Below, piece after piece: positions 21,814 to 32,560 of a stretch of DNA of 64,000 bases. The position numbers and the translations under genes are program-made. Location: positions 72,001 through 136,000 of the forward strand of contig JAWNZC010000353.1 of assembly GCA_035771165.1 (NCBI GenBank), read 5' to 3'. The notes beneath the pieces are model-generated. The model made no database searches. It was not told the origin of the DNA and saw only the letters and a list, made by a program, of their open reading frames with translations. The DNA comes from Paragorgia papillata (lineage: Eukaryota; Cnidaria; Anthozoa; Scleralcyonacea; Coralliidae). Every line of letters starts with the position of its first letter. The stretch's first letter is position 1.

Positions 21814-22856
21814 AATGGGCTTGTCTCACCCCCCAAGTGACCCTGACCTCTGCCTTATTGTGATTGGTCAATTAGCGTTATATTTAACAGTTATACCATG
21901 AGCTCGAGTCGTATATGAGCTCATAGCCAACGAGGCGCTTCGCCGAGTTGGCTATTAGTTCGTATACGACGAGAGCGAATGGTATAACTGTTTTATTATA
22001 TAGCCAAGCACTGTACAAGAGACCAAAATTACAGCGAAATGTTTGAAACAAACTTCCGGCATAGGCAACTAATACTTCCGCCATGCGTAATGATGCATTC
22101 ACATAGAGTTTCTCGCTGAGCGGTTCGGTAAACAGCTTCGAAATGTTGTATAAATGTTACTCGAGAGGCAAAAAATGTGTTAAGCAGATCAACAAAAAAG
22201 ATTAAAAGGTACCTTTATGAAGTCAAAAGGTGGGTCAGTTGTTTATATTAGCGTTGCAGTCGTGAAAAAGGTTTTGATTTCATGCAAAAATGAAACTGAA
22301 ACACCTTCGGCAGTGAAACAAAATTACTTAGTTGGTTGTTTTTGAAAAAGAACATGATTTTTACTACTCCAAATGCTTATCTAAATAAAAGAGTCTCTTT
22401 ACTGGTGATCTCCTACGAAATGTGTGTTGTAAGCTTGATTTTACCCGTGAGTTTCTTTGTTTGGCAACAAATTAATATCAACCCGCTAATTTAGTCGTGT
22501 ATTTGAAGTCAAAAGACGTAAATTTTAGGTGAATTTTACCATTTGACATGCTAAATTGTGTATTTGTTAATGTATTTTTACACAATGTTGTTTTTTTACA
22601 CATTTGTTTTAGGGTGTTGATGTTTTTCTGTATAAAAATCCGTCAATTTCAACTCTTTTCGGCAGTTTAAAAAAACATGCCGCCATCTTGTTTTTCCTCT
22701 ACTATCAGGATATGAGCTGATAGCCTGGTAGTAGGGAACCAATCAGATTACGCAAAAGCTCACATCCGATAGCATGCTATATAATAACAAACGATATAAC
22801 TGACCAATCGCAGTAAGGAAGAGGTCAGGGTCACGTGGGGGCGAGACAAGCCCATT
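21814..22856. mobile_element. outer MITE interrupted by a nested element
   Basis: Terminal inverted repeats of about 55 bp (AATGGGCTTGTCTCACCCCC at the left, its near complement at the right, each followed by a GACCCTGACCTCT-type and TGATTGGTCA-type block) flank the 0.9-kb element at 21883-22788. The outer element without the insertion would be a short, almost palindromic MITE. Confidence 0.85.
21883..22788. mobile_element. about 0.9-kb MITE-like element, copy 2
   Basis: Nearly collinear with 5288-6199, with the same GCGCTTCGCC palindrome near the left end and the same GATAGCATGCTATATAATAA right end. It is inserted inside another MITE, which gives the order of insertion. Confidence 0.85.
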
Positions 22857-23543
22857 GAACGTCGATCTGATTTGCATTTTCATGTTTTGCATATTCGACT
22901 TTCTTTAGACGACGAATCGATGAGGTTTCGCCGGCTGAATTATTTTGTTCTTGCCAGCGCTACATAATATATACATAAATACAAGACGCCTGGGTCAGGC
23001 GTTTACTAGGGATACGTACTGGCAAGGAGGCTGAATGCAATGTCGTGCAAACTTCACAAATGTAAACTTATTTACGATCAAGAGAGTTGTCAGCCACATT
23101 ACTATTAATTAAACTACAAAGAGTCAGTCACTTTCAAAACCTACCAACAGCGTGGAAGAACACTTTGATCAAAAACGAAAGCTGTTCGACATTTTGTCCA
23201 ACTTACTTCAAGAGTGAAAGGAGAAAATAATTTACAATATGTCTCACGGCCTCTCTTAGTCACACGGCTAACAACTCACCGGAAGTATGAATAGTAACGA
23301 AAGTAAAAAGTGCAAAACTGCAAAATTGTGACACATAAAAAGCCCAAGCTGAAACGTAGACTCTACCTACCACAGTAGCCTAGCTGAGTAGTTAGCAGAA
23401 ACAGGAAACTAAGCCCTCGTATCAAGTAATATATAATGTAAACGTGTCGTTGTCGAGTTATGATTTACCCACGTTCAGTAAACAATCAAAGTGTATATTG
23501 TTGCTGACTAATTTAATTCTATGATGCAATATTAATTACTTAC
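22857..23543. other. intron, nothing recognised
   Basis: AT-rich sequence between the nested MITE and LRR exon 3. No donor-LRR combination, repeat array or long ORF is seen. Confidence 0.5.
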
Positions 23544-23615
23544 AGTACTTTAAGTGACCGAGTTTCATTAAACAGTTTTCTTGGAATGTTTTCAATACGG
23601 TTTTTAGACAAGCGA
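23544..23615 (-). CDS. receptor LRR exon 3
   Basis: A 72-nt exon with donor GTAAGTAA and acceptor GATGTAG. It encodes RLSKNRIENIPRKLF then NETRSLKV with a split Leu (CT/A). Consensus Leu, Asn, Ile, Ile-Pro and Phe positions are all present. Confidence 0.9.
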
Positions 23616-25268
23616 CTACATCAAATTAAAGAAGAAATATTAATAACCCTCCATCTTTCATACATATTTACTTCGTTCATGCTACACTAGATTTATATAA
23701 TCAGTAGACTGGTGTTCAATTTGCATTATTTGCAACTGTACGTCATTGTCGGGTCACAATAACATATCTCTAACTCAATGTTATTTGGCATCCCACAAAA
23801 TTGAGTACAAAAGTCAAGTGTTGATATAGTATTGTAATTTCAGTCTAGCTTTCACCAAATAATTTTACTCTGTAACAAGAGGGCACTCAGAAATTGCGTA
23901 TATCTCCACCAGCGGGTTTATTATTAGAGATGATTAAAAAGAAAACCAGCCATCCTGCTAACCAGGCTAGCTCACATGCAACACCTACACATAAATAAAT
24001 GAATAAAATGCTTGATTGCGCTCGTAACAAAATTATGCAAAATGTTTGCATAAAATAAGGATAGTGAGCGCGACGAAGAAGCAAACCAAGGATGAGTCAT
24101 CTCAGTTAAAGCATTCCAGTCATAGACACCCTGTTATAATGTAATGCTAAAGAGAGTGCTCCGTTGGCAGTGTTTTAAATAGCCAAAGTGAAAGGTAGTA
24201 AACTGCCGAGAATATATTTGATGAAGAAATAAAGGCGTTGCTAGCGGAGCCCTTCATCAGAGTAAAAGGTGTTGAAATGAAATAAAACAAGGCTTATATA
24301 TCCAAAGGGGTTAAGAAATTAAAATAGCCAAATGTTGGGAGGTTAAACACACTGATCATAATTACAGTCAAAATGGAGAAACCTTCCCACTTTTTATTCT
24401 GTAGTTCGTTGCGTATTGCTGTATTTCTGTAACCGTTACCAAAGCCTGAGAAATATTTTTGTTGAAAAATGTACAAAAAGTGTATAATTTTGCTTTAATT
24501 GGCATTTAATCATAATACAATGAATGTTTATCCCAAATCGATACAGATAAACGAATATACATCAAGAATTGGCAACTTTTATCGCTAGAATTACAGTAAT
24601 ACACAACCAACTACAGAAGCGGAAGTGGGAAGGTAGTTCCGTTTTGACTGTAATGAGATGTAAAAATGTTAGGTATTAGCTAATTATTACGATTGATCGA
24701 CAACCAGATTGTGGGAGAGGGAGAACTAATAAAGCTAAATACTAATAAGGTGCAATCAAAAATCTTAAAAATAAATGAGAGTGCATAACTAATAATAACG
24801 AGAAAGTTGAATAAAGAAAAAAAGTAGGAAATTAAATAGAAGAAAAACGTTCGTTAAGGCCATTCGCTTTAACGAACGTTTTTGTTTTACTTAATTTCCT
24901 ATTCCCCTTCGCCATCTTTCTCATTAGGGGCATAATTTATAATTACATGAACACGGCGGCACTTTTTGCTTCAGAAGCAATCCCAACCTATTTAAGTAAG
25001 TTCTGAAGACGTCGGTTGAATACAGATAACAGCCATGTTTGGGGACTACGGACGAATTGACACTTCAAAAGAAAATAGGTGTCCTATGTGACGTGAATAA
25101 TTATTTAGGAGGAATCCTTTCGAAAGCTATACACTAGCTTACTGCTACTGAGTTAAACGAGCACTAACATTTTACTATAATCTTCTCGTTTTATTTTAAA
25201 TATCTGCACTTGCTTAGGCTAATACTAAAAAAACTGTTAATTACAAGTTGATTAATTGAGTTACTTAC
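23616..25268. other. intron with PLE-like tail and small palindrome
   Basis: The minus strand at about 24215-24285 contains ACTCTGATGAAGGGCTCCGC followed by an AT-rich tail, a phrase resembling PLE 3' ends but without the GAAA needed for a hammerhead. A palindrome AAAAACGTTCGTTAA / TTTAACGAACGTTTTT lies at 24843-24883. Elsewhere nothing is recognised. Confidence 0.5.
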
Positions 25269-25340
25269 ATAGTTTGTAAAGACCTTGAATTATAGAACGT
25301 CTCTTCTTCTATCTCCAGTATTTTATTTCCCCTCAAACTT
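25269..25340 (-). CDS. receptor LRR exon 2
   Basis: A 72-nt exon with donor GTAAGTAA and acceptor AG at 25341-25342. It encodes SLRGNKILEIEEETF then YNSRSLQT and a split Ile (AT/T with the next exon). Confidence 0.9.
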
Positions 25341-25379
25341 CTAAACATCACAAACAATAAATAAAATGATTAATAATTT

Positions 25380-25796
25380 AAGGTGGTTGCTATGGCAACA
25401 CTAATCATTGTAAAAAATTTTGGACACGGAAGTGTTCCGCAACAGTAGGTATGAAAAGTCACAAAATTTCGTGCATTTATTTTAAATACTCAAAACAAGG
25501 CTTTAAATCCCCCCCCTCCCCCCCCCCCCCACGCAGCCTAGAACATGTAACTGCTTTTATAGGAAAAATATTTTTGACCGTTTTTTAAACGTGTCAATTT
25601 GAAATTAAGAAAGGATTTCATACAATAATAACACCAAAATTCTTATTGCCCAACCGGTAATCGAATCCAAGGTCCTGGAATCAACGCAACGGCACTCTGA
25701 CCACTGAGCTATTGAGATACGGGCAGGACAGAGTCATGATCAACATTAAGGCTTGAGAAAGAGGCAGATGATAAAACAACTGTTAAAAAAACTTAC
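25380..25796. other. intron with dispersed repeat, C-tract and tRNA-like SINE
   Basis: 25380-25465 repeats 20510-20600. A poly-C tract with one T lies at 25509-25530. On the minus strand at about 25642-25720 a degenerate tRNA-derived SINE head is visible, with an A-box-like AGCTCAGTGGTCAGAG and a B-box-like GATTCGATTACCGG. Confidence 0.6.
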
Positions 25797-25868
25797 AAGT
25801 ATTCTAATTGCGTCAGCTTTTTTAAATCAAGTTTGGTCAACTTCACAAGAAGATTTTCATCAAAATGG
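25797..25868 (-). CDS. receptor LRR exon 1
   Basis: A 72-nt exon with donor GTAAGT and acceptor AG. It encodes HFDENLLVKLTKLDL then KKLTQLEY with a split Leu, and completes an Ile codon with the LRRNT exon. It is the least canonical LRR of the series, as is common for a first repeat. Confidence 0.85.
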
Positions 25869-26023
25869 CTAAACACAAAATAAACAACAACTATTAAAAC
25901 AATAAGTAAACGGCCAAAACTTCAACTTTAATTCAAAATTATATTTTTTGACGGTCAAATATCAAAACTACGCTTTTGAAACGTTTCAATATAGAACAAA
26001 AAATATATTTTTAAATAACTTAC

Positions 26024-26138
26024 ATTGCAGACGTTCTTTTTGGGAAATACCAAGGCATATATAACAAATCTTTAGCAGAAATAAAGATCTTGGTATTGTT
26101 TGATTTCAAACGATTACAACGTACGTTTGGTGGACAGT
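26024..26138 (-). CDS. receptor LRR N-terminal cap exon
   Basis: A 115-nt exon entering in phase 1 and leaving in phase 2, with donor GTAAGTT and acceptor TTTAG. It encodes CPPNVRCNRLKSNN and then KDLLYMPWYFPKRTSA. The CPP...C pattern and the closing MPWYFP stretch, analogous to the usual IPxxIP turn, mark an LRRNT. With the Cys in the 33-nt upstream exon this gives the cysteine set of a capping motif. Confidence 0.85.
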
Positions 26139-26340
26139 CTAAAGAAAATATAGAAACACTTGTCAAAATTGTTTCTTTTTTAAACATTAAAATTACAAGG
26201 AAATAAACATCAATTAAAGCAATGACCAATAAAAATTAGAATATTTGAAAATCTAGTAACAACAACGAAAGCCGTGAACATTATAAATCACCAAACGTCT
26301 ACAACAAACAAAAAAAATATATGACCACCACTATCAGCAA

Positions 26341-27179
26341 TAGCCTCCCCCGCAGTCATTCGGCTTAGGGAGGCGGTAAACCCTCTCCCACTAACGCCTG
26401 CTTGTCGGAGAGCAATATTGTGTTCTCTTTGTGTACCGCGAACCAATCAAATCCATACTACTATACTGTGCCAAATATAGATCAGTCAATCACAAGGAGA
26501 TTATAACCATCTATTATTTATTACTATTCGTAAACATTTTCCATTTTTCATGCACATTTGATGATGCATTCTTTACTCGTGAATGTTAGTGATATTACAC
26601 AGTTTAATTCATTAAAATGTATTATTAGTTCGTTGTTTACCATTGTCTGGCGACTTGACGACAGTTAGACAGCTCAGTGGTACGCTGTAGCTTGAGTCCC
26701 AAATTTCTTTCCAATCTTTTTATCATCACTCAGACTTCTAATATCTAGAAACTGGCGAATCTCTCATCTTTGATAACTCGTTACGTCGCGTTGTCCTTAT
26801 AGACGACTCTATTATATTTTCACCTTGAACGACTATGCCAGACAATTTTATTCGGCCGTGCCGTCAGAGACGACTCGCCAAGCGACACATGAAACAAGGT
26901 TCATCCATACTGTGAATTAACACTAAACGCTGCGTTCGTTGTTGTCGTTCGAGTTAGACAAATCTACTTAGGCCAGATTATTTGTATTACTCTTCTAACA
27001 CCCGTGGCCGTGACGAATAAAATAGTCTGGTAGACAGTCTGCTAAGGTGAAGGTCAGCTTTCCCGATTCTAGAAAGTTCAATTTGATTGGTCCATCGCTT
27101 AGAACACAATATTGCTCTCAAGTAGGCGTTAGTGGGATTGGGTTTACCACCCCCTAAGAACAACTGGCGGGGGAAACTA
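26341..27179. mobile_element. MULE-type MITE with 9-bp target duplication
   Basis: Terminal inverted repeats start TAGCCTCCCCCGCAG (left) and TAGTTTCCCCCGCCAG (right, complemented), and inner blocks also mirror each other (AACGCCT, AATATTGTGTTCT, ACCAATCAAAT). The 9-bp sequence TATCAGCAA directly flanks both ends (26332-26340 and 27180-27188). A 9-bp duplication is the hallmark of Mutator-like transposition. A relative with its own duplication lies at 40345-41051. Confidence 0.92.
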
Positions 27180-27567
27180 TATCAGCAATTGAATGAAAAC
27201 AAATACAAACGACAACACCAGCAACAACATCTACACCAACACGATCACATCCGTCGATAATTATAATATCAACAACAAATACTACATCAAGCATTATAAA
27301 CTACTATTACTATTATTTTCTACAATATAAATCAAAAGGACAACAACAGTAATGCACCATGTTTACCACCATCAACACTGCTAGTGTGAGCGCGACTGAT
27401 AGAACTACTGTGACTGCAACAACAACGAAAACAAGGCAATCACAGCGACAACTACAACAACGATAACGATGAAAATAACGAGAACAATAACAACGAGAAC
27501 AACAACAAAAACAGTGAAAAATTAAAATATTTTGTTGTAATTATATAACGCAAATTGAAACACTTAC

Positions 27568-27600
27568 TTAAAATATTTTCATTGCCACAACGGGTGGGAA
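27568..27600 (-). CDS. receptor 33-nt linker exon
   Basis: A short exon with donor GTAAGTG and acceptor TTTAG, phase 1 at both ends, so it joins the CUB exon to the LRRNT exon without a frame break. It encodes PTRCGNENIL, with a split Val before and a split Asn after, and supplies an extra Cys just ahead of CPPNVRC. Exons this small are hard to call from sequence. The phase match on both sides is the main support. Confidence 0.6.
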   Translation of the reverse strand, partial: FPPVVAMKIF

Positions 27601-29209
27601 CTAAATCACACGGCAGCACAGAAAGAAAGAAAAAGAAAGAGTATTGGCGCGATCTTGCACATAGTTAATGTACAAATACTTCCAGCATTGCAAAGAAAGA
27701 TGTAATAATTACTCCAAAAATTCCTTTTAAAATTATAAATAAAATGAACATTTTATATAGCGACGATTGCCATACTTTTTAGTATGGCAATCGTCACTAT
27801 ATGAAAAGCTAATTTTTTTCAGCATTACGTTAAAAATAATTATACTAATTTGATCGTCTGAGTATTTGGAAATAAACAGTGCTGAAAACTAAATGCGATA
27901 TGCGTTTGTAGTAACTTAATGTTTATAAAAAAGAAAAAACAAACAACAAAAACTGAAGAACACTAATTTCGCATGTCGAGAATAAGCCAAAATTCAGTGC
28001 AATTTGTGAAGACGGCAAGACTTCACTCTCGTAAAAAAATTGCAAAATCAATTCAAATTATTTCATGCAAGAAAATGTTAGCGATATTTGCAAAACAATA
28101 TATAATTTTAGTCTGGAACGACACTGAATTTTCCAGTCGAAGCAAAATGTTAACGAAAGATACGTACAATTGTAGTTGTACGGTATTTACAATGGTGAAA
28201 ACTATGGGACATTGCAATAAATATAATATTTACAACAATATATAAAACGAAAAGACATACATCCGATTGGAGTATGACATTAAATACAGATAATTGAGAT
28301 CCTAAGTAAACTCGAAACAAACCTATTAAAAAACCTAAAACTAACACCTAATTAAACGAAAACTTAAATCAAACTAAAACCTACGGAGAAATCCCAACGA
28401 GAGACTATATTGCAAAGCTTGATGTACGTGTTTAGTTTCAAACTTCGAGTAAGAAACAAAACGAGCAGTCCTCGACACTTTAATAAACCGGTAGTTATTA
28501 ATTCGTTTCCAGGGCCCTAAGAATAGATGATTATCTTTTTTCTCTTTCCTTCACATTTGGTGATGGATTGACGTCATTCAAAATTAGTCTAGCAGCCCTA
28601 TTTTAAAATTAAAGGACTTTGCCAATTGATTGTCGATCACATCACGACCAAATGATGCTAAAGTAGTCAATTATTGGACTTGTCATGTAGTTGTAAAACA
28701 AAATCCTTTGATTAAACGGAAAAGTGCATCTTATTTTTTAAGTATGTCTATACGCTGAGAAACATTTTTTAAGAGGTTATTAAATGCGCTTTAAATGTAA
28801 GTTCCTGGTCTATGTCGAGGCATATTGAATTTGAACTTGAAACGTTTTAGAGCTTGTTTTTGTTTTTGATTTTGTTTAACTTTAAAACAGAAACACAGTG
28901 AAATTTTATATCAAAACATACATCTTTTACTATCTAACTTTCCATTGACAACATTATTTTTGAATTATTTTAACCAATTTCATGCGTCACGATGCCATGA
29001 CAACGGAAACAAACATCTTTTGTTTTCGTCCTGTTTACGCCTCTTGTTTGCCCACAAAACAATGAAATGAGGCAAATGATATAAAAGGACATCATGTTCT
29101 TCTTATATAAAGTACTATCTTGTGCCAAATGCATCACGGTATAAAATTTTCTCTGCAAAGAAAACGTTGGTCAGTGTTTGAGTAGAATAATCTTGTTGGA
29201 GATTGGATT
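27601..29209. other. intron, one hairpin, no recognised exon
   Basis: A perfect hairpin at 27754-27803 pairs TATAGCGACGATTGCCATAC with its near complement. Around 29000-29100 the minus strand has a short ORF with a hydrophobic start (MMSFYIICLISLF), like a signal peptide, but no donor in a phase that fits the neighbouring exons. Otherwise AT-rich. Confidence 0.5.
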
Positions 29210-30300
29210 ATGACTGGAGAAAAGCATAGAAACCGTTACAGAAAAACGAGGAAAGGAAAACGGTTCCGTGGAGTTAGTTTACACGCAAAATATGCTGAAG
29301 AAAGTGTTTCGGAAGAGAGTGAAATCGCTGTATCAAGTCAAGGGGCATCCCACAAAACACAGCACGAGATTTTCTGATTATGATAATGACAATGAGGTTG
29401 AACAACCAGTAATTAGTGCTTCTAAGAAGAAAATGAAGCTTCACAACTCTGAGGATGAAATATCGGCAGAAACAGATCTAGAAGAATTGGATGAAGATAA
29501 TTACCGACTAGTGCATTTGAAGAACTTATCTTCTGTGCTTTCTTCTATGCATAGATGACAGATGTGAAGGAGGACAGTCAGTAAGACTTAGTAACAGAAA
29601 GTAAATGAGCATTGGAACTTCCTGCATTTATAATTCATTTAGTTGATTTGTTTTTTAATATCACCTTACTCAATATTCAAATGAGAATTTGCAAAGAATA
29701 TAAGAATAATAAGAAAAACAACATAATTATATTATATTGTTTCCATGTGGCATTATCAATAATAGTGAATAAATTATTCACTAAATCACTGCATTTTTTC
29801 TCCAGCAAATATAACCATTGAAGAGGATAGCAATGACCGGGCTGGACTAATGTCTAATCTTTTCCTGTCTTGTGATGGCTGTGATGAAAGTACAAGATTA
29901 CAGACATCAGTCAACATCACATAGAGAGGAAAGTCTTTTGATGTAAGCAGGAGAGCTATTTATTATGCAGTTGAGTCTGGATCTGGATATGAAAGGCTTG
30001 ATTTATTTTGCAGCATTCTGAACATGCCATGTATGTCTATAGGTGCATACTACATGCAAGTTGATGTCATCTTGGAGGGTTGAGAGGGTTTACAAAATAA
30101 GGACAACAAACGACTCTGGAAAGCAGAAAGCCAGGCAACAGCGGAAGAGAAGCGGTGATGGCAGGGGGTGCAGAAGATCCGGACTAGACGGGAAGAAGCC
30201 CTTCGTGAGAGAGAAGGGGTCACTTATGAACCTGGAGGATTTCAAAGTGACTTCTCTTGTAATTTATACATTTAGTACTTATTGCAAACAATTGTGAAAA
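29210..30300 (+). pseudogene. Mutator-like (MULE) transposase N-terminal remnant
   Basis: Broken plus-strand frames match the N-terminal part of Mutator-like transposases common in cnidarian genomes, from family memory. A basic start (MTGEKHRNRYRKTRKGKRF) is followed by YRLVHLKNLSSVLSSMH, then SCDGCDE, then KSFDVSRRAIYYAVESGSGY and LFCSILNMPCMSIGAYY. Frameshifts separate these blocks and an in-frame TAG precedes the KSFDV block. The catalytic DDE core is absent, so it is a truncated, dead copy in a receptor intron in antisense orientation. Related enzymes could have mobilised the 9-bp-duplication MITEs nearby. Confidence 0.75.
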
Positions 30301-30875
30301 ATATTGGCATTTAATTCATTTTTTTATGTTTAAAGCTATTTTTCTCAAAATTCATAAACTCGGACTTTAAGTCATGATATCTTTAAAAGAATTAAAGCTA
30401 TTGACCTGAAATTTTCGGGGAAATTAGTCCTCAGGGAATTTTCTGTAGGATATGTAGTTAAGAAGTTATAAATTTTTAATGATCCTAATTTTACTAAGTT
30501 TTGCTGTTGGAACTTTGTACTGTTGCCGTTTTGTGTGGATTTGAAATGTGGGAAATTTCTTCACTTATTACCATCTACTAGTCTATCTGTTTACTGCAGA
30601 GTGGTAGCAAAAATAGACAGTTTTTTAATTTCCATTAATAAGAAAAGTTTACTCAAGGACATATAGATCATGCACAGCTTGTGGTCTTTTATTATGCATG
30701 GTGTCAGGTTACATTTGAGTTTGGTACTTTGAAACATTCTTTTTAAAACTCTATGGGAAATAAGCATTGTAATGATATATAATTAGTTCAGGGTTTAAAT
30801 AAAAGCCTCCCCTTTCTAGCTGTTTCAAGAAGTACCCATTTTTCAGGTAGAAGCCCGCCTTAATCTTAATCTCGC

Positions 30876-30947
30876 CATCGCCCTCGCCCTCGCCCTCGCC
30901 CTCGCCCTCGCCCTCGCCCTCACCCTCACCCTCACCCTCACCCTCAT
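30876..30947. repeat. (CCCTCG)n then (CCCTCA)n hexamer array
   Basis: About twelve hexamers, changing from CCCTCG to CCCTCA part-way. It superficially resembles a telomere variant but lacks CCCTAA units. Confidence 0.95.
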
Positions 30948-32464
30948 GTTGTTTTTCTTTAACATGCTAAGATGGATTAATTAAGCAATAACTTCATTCC
31001 TAAAAAAAGTTGTTTGTTTTAAAACCATATCTTCCAATATTTCTGCAAGAAACAATATTTACTGCACGCAAAGGATTGTGGTTATAAATGTACAAGTCGC
31101 CATCTTTTTCGGTACGGTCAATTCTCAGAAGGCGGGCGCTGATCTTATCAACTCAAGTTGGTTGATAAGAATTAATTTCCAGTTAAAGGTCTAATTATTT
31201 TCCTGATATTTCTTAGATTGTTTTGCCCATTTTCAAACGTTTCATATAATCGTCCAGCGTTAACCAGGGTAAATTACATAAGACAAAAAGGACGGATGTC
31301 GCTCAGAAAGAGTTAAGAGCTAGATCCGACTCCCAAGTCCTATGTATTTTACTCTGTTAAACGTCACTCAATCTTAGTCATCAGAGGGAAAATTCGCCGA
31401 CAGAAAAAAGCTAAGCTATCTGATTTTAAGCAGACATTTAATGATGTAGCTGCTTTATGGCAGATTTGGTCATCGAAGAAATCTGTGTTCCTTTTAAAAC
31501 TCGCTTATTACGGCATGGACAAATATATTCAATTAACGTCATCGTTAAGTAATTGTTTTTAAAAAATCTAACATTTCATCAACTTTATCCATTCAGAATA
31601 CAGTACCCCAAGAAAGTTCTCTAAGCTCTTTGAATAATTCTTGTTTGAACTTTTTCATATTTTGGTCCCGGATATAATGGACTTTCTTACCGGTGCTGCT
31701 ATGCGTTTCGGTGAGGAAATATTTGATTAATTTCAGCGCCCAATACGTAAAGCATTTTTCTCAAAGCCAAGTCAAATATTGTTAGGTGCTCTCGTTTATT
31801 CCTGCTACAAGTGTTTCATTCGTCAATGTTAAGACGCAACTGAATTGTATCGTTTGCATCTAGATAGAGTCTCAAAATTGCAAACTATAGACTTTTAAAT
31901 AGATGAATAATTAGCTTTGCCTGTTTGAAAATGGGATTCACTGACCCACCCTGTCTTGACTGTCTTGATCTCGTTTATAATTTGTAGGTTTGTGTAATTT
32001 GAAAAAAACAATTCGTAGTGTAATTTGAAAAAACATGTTTAGTTCAGTCTTTAATGGACAACTGTCACGAGTCACGCATGTACAAACATTTCGTTAAAAG
32101 ACAATCTTTTCAAGTTTTAGGGTACCAGAACAATGTTGACAAGTCGAAGAACTGTTCACGTCCACAGAACGAAAAATTCCAGGCATAAAAAGCTATTTAA
32201 CACAAAAAGGCTCTGGAAAACGGAATGTAAGGGTCGTGAATGAAGGCAAGAAGTACCGCAACAAATAATTAATATTAAAAGAAGGCAAAAAAAGCGGTTC
32301 GACACTTTATGACAACACGAATGACAAAATTATACAAGCAATGTCACAGTATATGGAATAAAAATTCAATATTATTCGGTACTTCTGTTCACTGTTCATG
32401 TGGGATGGAAGTTGTAAGTACTTCAGTTGTGGCAATATTCTAGATATAAATACCTAACTTTGCA

Positions 32465-32560
32465 TAAACTAATACATAATCAAACGGCATCCCCCGGTTG
32501 AACGGTACAGCATGCTGTGCCGTTCAACCGAGGGATGCCGTTTGATTATGTATTAGTTTA
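32465..32560. repeat. near-perfect 96-bp palindrome without spacer
   Basis: Two arms of about 47 bp (starting TAAACTAATACATAATCAAAC) meet directly at ACAGCATGCTGT. Only one or two mismatches are seen. It would extrude as a cruciform and is probably a MITE core. Confidence 0.9.

Noticed and set aside
24215..24285. Another hammerhead ribozyme on the minus strand (CTGATGA present)
   Set aside because: No GAAA and no paired stem II follow. Kept only as a PLE-like tail.
28970..29158. Signal-peptide-like minus-strand ORF (MMSFYIICLISLF) as first exon of the receptor
   Set aside because: No donor in a phase fitting the linker exon, and it lies downstream of the phase-compatible CUB exon.
30876..30947. 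Telomere-like array
   Set aside because: Units are CCCTCG and CCCTCA rather than CCCTAA, and the location is internal to a gene, so it is a simple hexamer repeat.
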